DNA of 64,000 nucleotides. Source: Anthoceros angustus. Taxonomy: Eukaryota > Streptophyta > Anthocerotopsida > Anthocerotales > Anthocerotaceae. The stretch lies in contig MU008161.1 in NCBI GenBank assembly GCA_010909165.1, forward strand, positions 186,001-250,000, read 5' to 3'. The notes below the pieces were generated by a model. It worked only from the letters and a program-made list of their open reading frames with translations, was not told the origin of the DNA and searched no databases. Made by a program: the position numbers and the translations under genes. This document shows positions 33,401-47,024 of the stretch, piece by piece (position 1 is the stretch's first letter; every line of letters starts with the position of its first letter).

Positions 33401-35031
33401 CCTTGGGCCTTTATGAGCGAATGCAAAAGGAGGGTATTAGTCCAGATGCTCGGGCCATAGTTAGTGCCCTTCAAGCATGTAGCATGCTCGCAGGAAAGGA
33501 GGAGAGAACACTTGTGGCTGGACAGCAAATCAAAGCGGAGTCTCTGCGGAAGGGAAAGGAATTACTTGCAGAAGCAGTCGTGGGAGGTTTTGACTCAGAT
33601 GTGTTTGTTGTGAGCACTTTAATCAATACTTATGCAAAATGTGGGAGCATTACTGATGCGGAAGAGGTATTTTTGAATTTTTGTGCTCATAATTCTGAGT
33701 CATGGACGGCAATGCTTGCAGCATATGCTCAGCTGGGCCATGGCAAGGAGGCCTTGCACATTTACAGACACATGCAACTGGAATCTATGAAGCAAGATGC
33801 TTGGAGTTTTGTCAGTGCCCTCCAAGCCTGTGGCAGCCTCGCAGAAAAGGAGAGGCACCACCTTGTAGATGGGCAACATGTCAAATTGCATTGGCTGCAA
33901 AACGGGCGTGAAATACATGCTGACCTTGTCGCAAGGGGTTGTGATACAGATGTATTTGTTGGCAATGCTCTGGTCAGTATGTATGCAAAATGCGGGAGTG
34001 TCGAGGATGCACTCCTTGTCTTCAACAGATTGCCAGATCGCTTTGAGGTGTCTTGGAACACTATTATCACTGCATGTGCGCGGCAGACTCGAGGAGATAA
34101 AGCTTTGCAGCTCTACGCACAGATGCATGAAGAAGGCGTGAAGCCGCAGGAAACTACATTTCTTGCTGTCTTAGAAGCATGTGGCAACACAGGAGACTTA
34201 GATGTCTGTGTGCACGCCCACCAAAGTATTGTACAGGGTGGATTCATAAGCTCTCTTTCCGTGGCAACCAGTTTGATTCATGCATATGGCAAATGTGGGA
34301 GCATGGCGGATGCACAATATGTATTCGACTGCCTACCGCAGTCAGATGTGGTCTCATGGACTGCATTGATTGCCGGCTATGCCCGCCAAGGGAACTATGA
34401 GAGGAGTATCCAATGCTATGAGAGCATGTGTCTGGCTGGCGTGAAACCAGATGGCATCACTTTCATTGCACTTCTAGCTGTTTGCAGTCATGCTGGCTTG
34501 GTGGACAAAGGACTAGAATACTTTGAAAGCATGAGAGTGGATCATGGCGTGCCTGCTCAAGTCCAGCATTATGTCTGTGTAATCGATCTTGTTGGTCGTG
34601 CAGGACTCTTCAGCAAGTTGCAAGAATTTCTGTCGGAAATGCCTATAAAGCCCAATATACTGCCTCTATGGCTCTGCCTGCTGGGAGCATGCCGGAAACA
34701 TGGTAATCTGGTGCTCGGAAGGCATGCCTTTGACTGTGCAATCAGCCTACACCCCAAGCAAGCTGCACTCTACTTGGTCATGTCAAATATATATGCCCAA
34801 GCTGGTCTTGTGGACCATGCGCAGCAGATAGATGAAATGAGACAGAGAGCAGGTGCATGCAAGGAGCCAGGTCAGAGCTGGATAATGCACAAAAGGGAAG
34901 TGCACACATTTCTAGTGCGAGACAGAAGTCATGCCCAGGATGCACTGCTATTTGGCTTTCTTGAAGACTTAAATTCAGGGCTGCGCAAGGTGGGATATGT
35001 GGCAGGCCCTGAGTACTGCAAAGGGCCTTAA
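30439..35031 (+). CDS. very long PLS-class pentatricopeptide repeat protein with E/E+ end, no DYW domain
   Basis: This single intronless frame encodes 1,530 residues. It is built from tandem PPR motifs with typical anchors (SMYAKCGS, DVVSWNAM, EALDIYKQMQ, LISMYAKCGS) arranged in P-L-S triplets of about 117 residues. Eight consecutive central triplets carry the same extra segment of about 16 residues in their L motif (xxEKEExxLxxGQxxKxESL). The C-terminal part reads as E and E+ motifs (PIKPNILPLWLCLLGACRKH, then GQSWIMHKREVHTFLVRDRS) and stops where a DYW deaminase would start. Such proteins bind organellar RNA sequence-specifically and act in C-to-U editing or processing. Without DYW it would need a partner deaminase. 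The first 60-100 residues are not an obvious transit peptide. The Met at 30538 is another possible start. Confidence 0.9.
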   Translation: MTCLPLARLQQLLEGEGNQLFDASWTCGRFIPGMKLAYVDLCTLTSLDIAATLKYLHLYLCRQGMLSPNAGELERFCNEGHLAKAMLSLLHLGQQGVVPSVDVYKKLLHACMKKRSRYEARQMYAHLVEHGLELDERLGDLVVTTLVKCGNLADGLQLFRRLSHRTVFSWTAIISGYINAGLCREALSCYELMKGEDVQPDKYTFVSLLKACGRLQDLEEAKRIHAHVVRCGLESDAFVGNTLISMYAKCGSVTHARQVFDRLLHRDVVSWNAMLGAYVQGDQGELALHIFEQMRVGGVRPDSLTFVSALLACSTLADKDESVLVDGQNIQIRLLQKGKEFHVEAAQRGFGTDMSVGRTLFGMYVKCGSIKDARHMFDRLPDRNVVSWNAMIRAYDQNHQGEEALDIYKQMQEAGCNPEPRTFVSTLQACGLLAEKEEGVLIDSQHVKLVALQKGKDMHAKAARRGFESDIFVCNTLVSMYAKCGSIKDAQHFFERLSDRDVVTWNAMIAALAQHDLAAQALQTYEQMSMGFGNQNARTFVSALQACGNLAEKEEGFLLHGQNIKLESLLKGKVIHMEAAEKGFNSDAFVASSLVSMYAKCRSISDAEQVFNNLLQRDVALWTAMLAAYTHQNDGESALQMFREMQVQGVWPEARTFVCALQACVVLAEKEEPVLVDGQYVHSESLQRGKEIHDQAVKRGFGSDTCVACGLISMYSRCGSLRDAVQVFDQVSDRDVTLWNAILSIYIQHNEEEVALQLYRQMQEEGVRPDSRTTVCALEACRILADKEESLLLEGRHVKVESLRMGKELHHDAAVGGFESDMFVGSTLVSLYGKCGSLADVQHVFSKLSQGDVVAWTAMVAAYAQQDKGEKALEVFWEMQVAGVTPNAWSFVSALRACGSIAGKEESRFVDGQNLKLESLRLGKKVHAEALERGFQSDFLCQVSISMYAKCGSVTDAQIVFDRMPNRDVLSWDMLIAAYVQQEQAEMALGLYERMQKEGISPDARAIVSALQACSMLAGKEERTLVAGQQIKAESLRKGKELLAEAVVGGFDSDVFVVSTLINTYAKCGSITDAEEVFLNFCAHNSESWTAMLAAYAQLGHGKEALHIYRHMQLESMKQDAWSFVSALQACGSLAEKERHHLVDGQHVKLHWLQNGREIHADLVARGCDTDVFVGNALVSMYAKCGSVEDALLVFNRLPDRFEVSWNTIITACARQTRGDKALQLYAQMHEEGVKPQETTFLAVLEACGNTGDLDVCVHAHQSIVQGGFISSLSVATSLIHAYGKCGSMADAQYVFDCLPQSDVVSWTALIAGYARQGNYERSIQCYESMCLAGVKPDGITFIALLAVCSHAGLVDKGLEYFESMRVDHGVPAQVQHYVCVIDLVGRAGLFSKLQEFLSEMPIKPNILPLWLCLLGACRKHGNLVLGRHAFDCAISLHPKQAALYLVMSNIYAQAGLVDHAQQIDEMRQRAGACKEPGQSWIMHKREVHTFLVRDRSHAQDALLFGFLEDLNSGLRKVGYVAGPEYCKGP

Positions 35032-36219
35032 CTTTGCTGCATCTTTGTACATATTTACGTGTGTACATGACCCAGTTCCCTGTGTCATAGTTTGCAGTAT
35101 CATGAATCACACTACATATGTATTTTGAACTTGTGCACAAAGGGCTGATCGACAATGAGCTTCCTCGTTGCTCCAGATGGTTCTCTGCTCGGTTGAAGGA
35201 TGTGCTTACGGTGCAGAGGGCGGTTAGGCGGCAGTGGGATCGGCTTGCGGTTGAATTTGTTAAGGAGTTGGAGGCGCTGTTGAAAAAGTCCTCATTTCCT
35301 GTCCAGGAGGCTTTCCAACTTGCTGAGCCTTTGCTGTCGGGTGACAATCAGTGCTTTCTAACCTCTCTATAGCTTATGGACTTCAAGACTTTCCTCTGGT
35401 CTTTTATGGAATGTGGTATGGTGTCGACTGTCCTTCTGGACCCGTGTTCACTGATTTGTTTTTGGAGCTGCAATATTGGTTGATGCAGGCGTTGGACTGC
35501 TCCAATGAAACTGTTGGTATCTCTTCTTCTGTGGCTGCTACGAGTTCGGTGGGTAGTGGTCAGCCTCTGTCTAGTCAGCACCCTTTGGGGTGCCGTCGGA
35601 AGAGGAGGATTATTCTTTCTCGCTTCCTCCTGCCCCACATCCCTTACCGCAAAATCATGAGGGGGTGTTGGGGGTTTTTTGGTCGACATGAAAGCCTCCT
35701 CCCAAGACCCCTCCTCCGTCTAAGGATGCCTGTGAGCCCTGGTCTGCAGGTATTACTCGGTGGTACGTGCTCCTTGACTGTAGGACGCACCTTTTGATGC
35801 CTCATAAACAGCTGGATGCAGGTGTGGAGGAATTCATGGGGGATTCGTTCAGACTCGATGGACACTTTCGGGTGATGGAACAGGCTGAATGTGTGAGCAC
35901 TTTGATCGTCGTCGTGGAGTATCATTTTAATATCTTCCTATCTCGTCTGTCCTGTTCGCTTTCTCGTCCGAACATTGTTGTAATACCTTCCTCTATAGAG
36001 CCCGTATCGATAGGAATGGGTTGTAGCGAATGACAACTTGCACGACATCACTCCCCTGCTTGGGAGAGACGCCAACAGCTACTGGTAGATTATTTCCGAG
36101 TCCAGCTCCGACGAAAGTGCACCAGGTTGAAATATAACAGCCTTTCCGAATAGGATTCGTGCCGTCCGGGCTCCAGGATTTGGACATCCATGCAGCCACG
36201 CCCATACCAGCAGATCGAT
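35032..36219 (+). pseudogene. degenerate coding remnants downstream of the PPR gene
   Basis: Three plus-strand segments look protein-like but lie in different frames or are stopped: 35118-35372 (a charged helical piece with VRRQWDRLAVEFVKELEALL), a Pro-rich piece at about 35580-35692, interrupted by a TGA at 35691-35693, and its same-frame continuation at 35694-36030 (RWYVLLDCRTHLLMPHKQ, then EEFMGDSFRLDGHFRVMEQ). The mix suggests either a broken gene or transposon relic, or exons of an unrecognised gene. It is not a DYW domain and so is not a missing C-terminus of the PPR protein. Confidence 0.35.
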
Positions 36220-39200
36220 TTAAAGCTTCGAACGGGCTAGCTCCAATTTTGCAATCGTCCCTAGATGAACTTCGTCAGGCCCATCAGCAATTCGTAGTGA
36301 CCTCGCCGAAGCCCATAAATGGGCCAACACGAAGTCTGAGCTAACGCCTCCGGCTCCATGGACTTGTATGGCTTGATCTAGCACATGCAGCGCCATCCTG
36401 GGAGCTGCAACCTTTTGCACGCCAATTGCGATGCGGATCTCAGAACTCTGAGAAACCTCCACGGCTAATCAAACTAATGCGTATGGACCACTCTAATAGC
36501 TGCAGGAAGCTGCGAGCATCCCAATAATGCACGATAAACATCAGGTCCAGAGTCAAATACCTTTGCCATGGCTATGGCACCTCTTGCAACTTTGAACCCA
36601 TGCTGATCCAGTTGGCTCGAAGCATGTAGCACCAGAAGTCTGGTTTGTTCAACATCGATGCGGCACTGAAACACATCAGACGTCAGTGGCTTGCGCCCTT
36701 CTGGCAATGCTTGGACAATGTACAGATACACTGGAGAAACGTGCCAGCTACAAAGACAAGTACGTGTACGAAAAGATTTATTACGACCATCCTACCTGGG
36801 CAAGTTCGGCAGCAAACGCTCCATGATTGGCAAGGGGTTTGCCAAATGCTTTCCTGCTTGTGGCCCTTTTAACCATCAATTCCAAACCGCGCTCCCCAGC
36901 ACCTATAAGTCGCATACAATGGTGCAGACGTCCTGGGCCAAGTCTCCCCTGCAATTGATAAGCAGATCAGATGACTACTTGCAGCTGCAGTATCTCAAGT
37001 ATATCCATCGGAAAGATGCTATCCACTTACTTGTGCAATCTCGAAACCCCGACCTTCTCCCAGAAGCAGATTTGCGACGGGAACTCGAACATTCTCAAAT
37101 AGGACCTCAGCATGCCCATGTGGGGCGTCATCGAATCCATACACTGTCAAAGGCCGAATGATTTTCACACCAGGGGCATCAACTGGCACCAATATCATGG
37201 ACTGTTGTTTATGCGCTGGGAGTGAGGAGTCGGTCTTCCCCTGGATTTGCGCAGGACAGCGAGTTCCAGCATGATAAAAGTTAAGGACTTGACGTTATGA
37301 CAGACGTACAATGTGGATACCTCTCTAGGTAATGGGTACAAACCACGCACTCAAAATCTGAGCAGAACTCGTCAAATAACAACACAAACCAGGCACTCCT
37401 ACTCTTCAATACCAGCGAGCCAATTTTGGATCATTGAACACTGGAGACGGAAACATACCATCACAATGAGCAACTTGCATCTCGGATCCATTGCACCACT
37501 TGTCCACCATTTTCTGCCGTTGATGACATAGTGCTCACCATCCCTGTTATATCTTTGTCAGCATTCAGATTACTAACTTCAAACACAACCACAGGATTGG
37601 AGGGCCGTTAGCATACCGCCTGATGGAGGATTCGATGTTGGTTGCATCAGACGAAGCTACTTGTGGTTCTGTCATGGCGAAGCCTGAACGGATCTCTCCC
37701 TCTAGAAGTGGCTTCAACCATACTGCTTGATGAGTGTCATTTCCATACCGTAACAGCACCTGCACAGTGTAAAGAATCAAGCTGATGTTCTAAAATCACT
37801 TTCATCAGCCTTCCAGCTGTCCCCCTAGTCCAATTTTTGTACCTCCATGTTGCCTGTATCAGGAGCTCCACAATTAAACATCTGGGGAGCCCAGAGCGAA
37901 CGGCCCATAATCTCACAGAGGTGTGCATACTCCAGATTTGTCAGCCCGGCACCAATCAGTCTGTCTTCGGTGTTACTCCTCGAAGCTGCTCTGTTCCCAA
38001 AGATGACTTTCGATGCAAGAGCAGCACTGTCAGCCTGTGAAACTCCAACACCAAACCTGCCATTAAGTCCATGCTGCAATTCTGGAATGGGAAGAAAGTC
38101 AAGAAAGTTCCCACACAGATTTTGAACAGGAACCACACAGAAAGTCCACACAAATGTTCTGAACAGGAACCACAGCTGTGCAGACTGGTACACACAGGGA
38201 TCCACAAGTTCCAGAGGCCTTGTGCCTTCGCCTCTCGCTTGATCTCTTCCTCCAGTGGATGAATCGTCCAGCGGTTTTCCGAGTTCGCAAAGTTTTGAAG
38301 AGTCATCTCATGGGGATAGATGTGCTCCTGCATAAAGACTTCTAGCCTTTTCCTCAGCTCCCGTACTTCTGGAGATAGTGAAAACAGTGGGGGCACAAGC
38401 TCTTCTCTGCATTTCGGCTGAATGCCATAATGTGCAGATACTGAAAAGGACAACAAGAGAGAAATGAGATACATCTTGTTCCCAACACTCCACAGGCAAT
38501 TTTGTTTCCAGTCCACGCAAAATACTACTTTCCACAGAGCTGGCATTCCGTGAATTTCTCAGTAACAGTTTCTGCCATGCTGTTGTTGATGCAAGAATCA
38601 AAAAATAAACACATGGCTTTATTCTACGAGCAGTTTACCAGAAGGGGCAGGCGGCTTGTCAGGGAGCATGACACCCCTCTCCACAAGTTGCAATGCAGTC
38701 ACAGTCAAATTTCGGGAGAGGGCACCAAATGACTTTGATCGCTCTCCTCCAGAAGCATTCCCCTGGTGTTGCAAGGATACATGTCACTTGATGCTCATTT
38801 AACATAACTGCTAATCACAACACCAACCACTAACAATTAGAGAAAACCGCTCACCTGGACAGATCGTTGATAGACTCCAGCACTGATAGCAGCCATTCGA
38901 AACAGTGAGAAAGCGATGTAGTATGTCCAAGTATCCTTTGGCCATGGCTTCTGCTGCAGCACTTCAACAATAGCACTTCACCAATCTGCTTGCCAAATGA
39001 GAACTTCCATGTTCTGCTGTTTCCCAGATCACCCACAAAAATAAAGCAAGGCACAAGCCATACGCGCCAGGGAAATTTTATTAGAGAAAGACTACACACA
39101 TAGAGGGGGAAAAAAAGGACTCACAGCAGTGGCACAATACGTAGCAAGATATTCAGCTTGAGAAGGAACGCCATCTGGCACCACATTATTGGCAAAAGCA

Positions 39201-40941
39201 TATCTTGTGTCGCCTACATTGGAGTCAGTCAAAACATATGGCTGCAATCCCCACCACACAAAAACTTGTTACATGTACTCCAAGCGACGGCCAACCCAAG
39301 ATAAGTACACTTAATGACAAAAAACTAATGGGGTAGAGAATGGGGTAACGGACACACCATGCAGTTATAAGCAACATCAGACATCTGGTTCCCCAGCGTA
39401 GATAACTCCCAATCTAACACCGCAATGACTTTTGCCTGCAAAATTACCACAATAACAGACCTGAGAGAGAAGAAAACACTTCACCAAGTTAACACAGCAC
39501 CAGCATGGCAGTACTTGTTTTGCAGTGGGATCAAGTGAAGCACATAGCTTCAGGTTCTAGACACTTAGATTTGATACTTATTATTCCTACTGATCAATGC
39601 AAAAATGTCCTAAGAAACATTGCAAAAACCTTGCAAGGATTACACTGTGGCAACCTCTGTTGGATGAAATATAAGATTATCGAGTCTATAATCTCCATGT
39701 ACAAGCCCTACTACACTTGTAGAGAGGGCATCTTCTTTGGGAATATGCTGCTTCAACCACTCAATAAGGCGAAGCATTTCGGGATCTGCAACTTGATTAC
39801 TCTGACTTGCAGAAGCAGCATACTGCGCTGCCCATCTAAGGACCTGTGTCAAGCATAAGAGCGATAATCAGAAGCAAGTGAGAAGAAACAACAATGCAAA
39901 AGGGCCCTTGAACAAAAGATTGCTGCAAGGAATTGTTAGAAGTCGACATTACTTGCCGCCGGCAATAATGGTCACGCCGTCCATAATTTCCCAATCCGAT
40001 TTCATCAACATTAACTTCATGCAGAGCGGCCAACGTCTGCACCATGGCACAGTAGACGGACTTCCGCTCTTCCCTGTTTAAATTCTGCATACGATCACAT
40101 GGAAGATGTGACAAAGATTCCAAGAGAAAGCCGGATGGCAAGAGGGTCATCATTGAGTACAGGATTCAAGCAGAAATCTGGACCCTTCTTGACCCTGACT
40201 TGAAGAGAATGATACCGTTCACAACCGCTACAAACCTGAGCAAATTGAGAGCATAGGACACAAGGCTTATCGGCTAAGCACTGACGTTCCTTACAAGACC
40301 AGCAAACTTACAGAAAGACTCAGATCGGTGAAGATGCGCCCCTCCACATACTCCATGACATAAAAGGGTGTGCCAATCACATTCGGGTCAGTGCACAGAC
40401 AGTAGACTTTTGGGACTGGGACATTGCTCACTTTTCCAAGTGCACAGAGAACCTGCAGAGGAGAAAGTAAGGTTCATGTCAACTGAAAACATCAGAAACA
40501 GCTGAGCATTTCCAACTCATTGATATTTCCTACCATATCCTGCTAACAGTAGCACCTGATACTCCCTTTCAACAGCATGAGCTGATTGAAGCAATTTCCC
40601 CGGAGGTTTCTTCCGCAGAACATATCTGTCAGAAGTCTTTTCCGTCCTCAACTCCAACATGTACGTTGGGTTTGACTGCCCGTGACCAAACTGCAGGCCT
40701 CGCTCAAAGGTTGAAGCATCAGGTAACAAGAGAAAGGCATAGACAAAGATGCTAGCAATTGTAAATTTTTCATGCGACGTAATGGCAATCCATGTCCAAA
40801 AGGCACCTGATAGACATGCAGCGTGGCAGGAGTCTGGGGGAAGCCTGGGATGGTTGTCCGGAGATAACGCAGCAGCGCTACCTCGTCCAAGCGGTGGCCA
40901 GGGGTCACGGGTTTCAGCAAGTCGGATATGAAGGCGGTCAT
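36220..40941 (-). CDS. IBR3: IBR3-like acyl-CoA dehydrogenase with N-terminal APH kinase-like domain (ACAD10/11 type)
   Basis: Seventeen exons join in phase to 823 codons plus stop: 40941-40807, 40690-40556, 40452-40312, 40084-39953, 39843-39655, 39435-39358, 39241-39125, 38950-38855, 38762-38639, 38440-38196, 38034-37843, 37759-37617, 37543-37459, 37240-37031, 36948-36796, 36665-36561 and 36411-36220. Residues about 10-330 form an aminoglycoside-phosphotransferase-like fold with the catalytic HGDYRLDN at 230-237 and a DWE metal-binding motif at 252-254. Residues about 400-823 are the FAD-dependent acyl-CoA dehydrogenase, with the signature [13 protein letters not shown] at 557-569. The protein ends in Ser-Lys-Leu, a type 1 peroxisome signal. 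In Arabidopsis, IBR3 acts in peroxisomal conversion of indole-3-butyric acid to IAA; its length there is almost the same. All borders seen are GT-AG. Confidence 0.95.
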
Positions 40942-41893
40942 TGTTCCTGAAGCACCAATCCCACCCCGGACAGCGCCGTGCAGTTCACAAGGACTTGATT
41001 CCCAAAAGCCCTTGGCCACCAGGAACCCGGACACAGCACGCCGAAACAAGGCTCATCAAATGTACCAAAACGATGCACCTGGAGCAGCTTCCAGGATCTC
41101 TCTGCAAGCTGCCAGCATCTAGCGTTCGCCTTTCACTGAGAGTCCAAAGCTGAGGCTTTAGGCTCGGCTCGGCTCCGCCCCGCACGGTTTGGAGCTCGGC
41201 TCGGCGGAGATAAATATGTAGATGCGGTGGACACACCAAGATCAAGGCGCTAATTTTTGACCCGCCCTGGCACCTGCTAAGGTATAATCTTTGATTTAGA
41301 CTTCAAAGCCCACCACGTGTCGGCACTCATCAGGCTATGGATACGAAGATTCCGTATTTTCTATTAACTCGTTCGTTGTCTACATCGTACAGAACGTTGT
41401 CGAGTTTTTGACGCGAATGTTTCACCTGCTGTAGGAGGCATTCCCTGAGGTTTCTATACACACTCAGGCCCCTTTCAGTGTTGTCCACAAGATAGTAGAC
41501 TACGTAGTCTACGTAGACTAAAACTGGACCAGAAGAAACTCAGCATGAAGCAAACCTCCCCCTCCTTCTCCGTAATTTACTTCAGGGAAAGCCTCGTACA
41601 ACATGTGAAAATGGTGGACTTTGATTGCCTCTGCTATAAGCGAGCTGTCCTACAAGTGAACTTGGCTTAGCGAAGTCGGAGGAAAGTTTAGTACTAGAGA
41701 AGGTAAGTTGATCATGACCTCAGCTCCGGGGTGTAGTACAGTATCAAAATTACTTGACATCGCTGATCCAAGTAGTCCACGCTGACAGGTGCGAGGAGAG
41801 TCGCAGTTATGCTTGACTTGCAGAATGTTATGTGCAAGTGACCTCAATCTTGCTGTCTGCCTAAGTAGTCTCGACGTATCCAACTTGCAAGCT
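40942..41893. other. intergenic, upstream of the IBR3-like gene and downstream of the channel gene
   Basis: It probably contains the IBR3-type promoter (41000-41300, with a short GGCTC repeat at 41160-41175) and the 3' region of the channel gene. The word tagtctacgtagactaa near 41505 is a small palindrome. No gene was seen. Confidence 0.4.
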
Positions 41894-43795
41894 TCAGACC
41901 AGTTTGGAGTCTGCATCTGCAGGAGGCTTCTTCATCGAACCATTCAAAGGTCGAGAGACTGATCTTAGACCCCGCTCTTTGAGATGATTATCAACAAGAG
42001 TCTGGAGTTCTACCAGCTCAATGACGTGCTTGTGGGCAGCTGTGACGATACTCTCCAAAGTAAGAATTGGAAATGGTTCCTCTATTACCACCCCAACCTG
42101 CAAAAGGCATGCCCACCCGCTTAGACCTGGTTGCTCCTTGCAATTTGTGAAACACTGGGCCAAACGAGTGTAACCTTACAAGAACAAGGTACTACCCAAC
42201 ATATTTGGATACCTCTTCGATGCAGAACAGGGTTGCTGCACTGAAAATTGTTGCAGGAATCACAAGCCATTGGCAGTCATCCCACAACACGATGGGTAAT
42301 GCCAAGTGCCATAGGACAAGAAATCTCGATGTTAATCGTGTATAAGACAGTGGAATAGGTGTTCGCATAATGCGCTCGCAGACACTGATGCTCTCGTTGA
42401 ACTGAACAAGATGTGCATGCTGAAAGGAGGGAAAGTCTTAGTAACCCTGTAAAAAGACTTCGTCCACATGAAGGTTTCCGTTGCAAAGAGCTGCCATGAC
42501 AACAAACGGATCACAGGTATACTATGCTCCTGCTGAGAAATACACATTTGTCAAGTTCAGTTTTCTCACCAACGCAGTCTATGGCACAACAAACATCCTC
42601 CTCATTGTCTTAAGAGAGCTCCCAAGCAATGAAATCGTACCAGGTGTCCCATCTCTGTGTCGTTCAGCTGCACGCGTCTCAGCAACTGGGTCATAAACTG
42701 AAGGATGCAGTTGGGTCGATGCTTGGAACTTGCTATAACTGCCAATTCCTTTTCATCCACGAGGTTCCTTAAACTGTCCTCTATTTGTATGTCAGCTGAA
42801 TAAAGCAAGTGACACTGCAAAAAGCCAGGCAAAACATGAGACTCTGCACAGAGAAAACACGAGGCAAGACATAAGACTCTGCGGCAAGAGATTATTCTGC
42901 CAATAGATCAAACGCGTAACAAACTCAGTATTAATTTACACGGAGTGCAGAAGCTGAAAATGCAGCAAGCTACGCAGTAAGGAAAATGGGCCCTTACCCT
43001 GAGAGCAGCCGGGAATGCCATACAGTAACGAAGGAAAGCAGCCTTCAACTGAGGTTCCTGAATCCAAGCTTGTGATTGGCGGGCTAGATCCTTTGTGCTG
43101 CTTATGACTTTAGTCCAAGTCTTTCTGGCCTCGTCATAGCGGGAATAGGAGGCCTCAGTGCGGAACACCAGCAACAAGGCTAGGGCCGGGGCAGTAAGCT
43201 CAAAAGGCAAACTGGGAGCATGAAGAAGCGGGGCATATGTTGGTAGCCAGCCATCCACCACAGCGTAATTGTACACCGCAACTACTGAGGAAATGAAAGC
43301 GAAGGTTGTGACTGGCGGGGCCAAGGCTCTGATAACTCGCGAGTTCCTGCTGTTCACCAGGTGCCGCCAGTGCCGCTCGGAGCTGCGATGCTTCACCCAG
43401 TCGTCTGGATAAAAATATGCACGCCCGCTGAACATCTTCTCTGCAAACTGCTTGTCTGCAAAGTGCACAAGCCATCGTATAGGATTCCAGAAAAAAGGGG
43501 GAGCTTGGCCTGCAGCTTCCTGCAGCTCTGGCCTGGAATTGCCACCATTTCCGGTTCCCAATGCTTGATTCTTATCACTGATTCCGCACTTGACGCAAAG
43601 AGTGTATGGTTTCCGACCACTCGTATTGCTCGCTGTTCCTTGTTGCCAGACTACAATGTGGCTTCCGTGACGACAGTTGCTACGCAGGGAACGATCAGCA
43701 TGCACCTGGATATGCAGTTTCTGTCCGCGGGGATCCCAATCCCGGAATTGCGCTTCAGCTAGGGCTCCGGAGATTTCGAGGCTGGAAACAGCCAT
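41894..43795 (-). CDS. VCCN1: thylakoid bestrophin-like voltage-dependent chloride channel (VCCN1 type)
   Basis: Four exons join in phase: 43795-42998, 42814-42641, 42419-42213 and 42097-41894 (460 aa). Plant VCCN1 proteins are bestrophin-family (formerly UPF0187) chloride channels of the thylakoid membrane that adjust the proton motive force. The family signatures are visible: PDDWVKHRSSERHWRHL with following ALAPPVTTF, the LLVFRTEASYSRYDEARK segment, the PIPLSYTRLTSRFLVLWH block and IEEPFPILTLE near the end. The N-terminus is long and Ser/Arg-containing, consistent with a plastid transit peptide. Exon 3 can start at either of two AGs 18 nt apart in frame; the upstream one fits the family length. 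An upstream in-frame Met at 43864 has a poor start context. Confidence 0.88.
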
Positions 43796-43864
43796 GCGCT
43801 TGTTGTACATCGGAGCAGCAAGAAGGAGAATTGGAGAATGCCTAGCGTCTGCAACGTAAAGCAT

Positions 43865-44491
43865 TTACAGAGCTCAGCAGTCTGCATTGGGGCAAGATGG
43901 CCCCTAGGGCGCCAGACGGCATGGCCATTCAGCGGAACCACTTGCTAGATAGTGACTTCAACGCCTCTGTCCTGGCTCGGAGCCCGTGAAGGATACGGGA
44001 CTGCAGTCTGTGGAACAGCCGTCCCTGTGACATCGATGAACTCACAAATTCTGTTGGACGTGGATGCAATGCTTATCACGTCGCCGTACCCAACCCATCA
44101 TACATGTTGATGCCGAATCAATATGGTTCGGCCACTTGGGTAAATTATCCAATGGTGCTTCACTGTAGGTGCGTGCTGACGCAGGACTCTCTGATTTCAC
44201 TCTCGATGTACCTTTCTGCCACTCTACTTAAGTCCCAGCGTTAAATCCACTTTGAGACGATCTAATAAGATGATTCCCTTGATACTGGGCACTGGCACTG
44301 AGGTGACACAGGACACAACAAACAACCATTCCCAGCCCGGGATTTCCTACAGAATGATTCCAGCTTGGGGAATCATTCCGGACGTTTTGTCCATAACATG
44401 TACTGAATCGTGTCACTTCGTACGGTCTTTCTAAAAGAGACTATGAATATCATATATTTATGACAAAAATTTTGAACCTCGTGAGCTGTGA
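43865..44491. other. intergenic between the channel gene and the decarboxylase gene
   Basis: No gene was seen. It should contain the promoter of the minus-strand channel gene and the 3' end of the minus-strand decarboxylase gene. Confidence 0.4.

Positions 44492-47024
<2,533 letters not shown>

Noticed and set aside
35032-35372. Possible continuation of the PPR protein into a DYW domain
   Set aside because: The PPR frame has a clear stop at 35029-35031, and the downstream frames contain no HxE or CxxC deaminase signatures.
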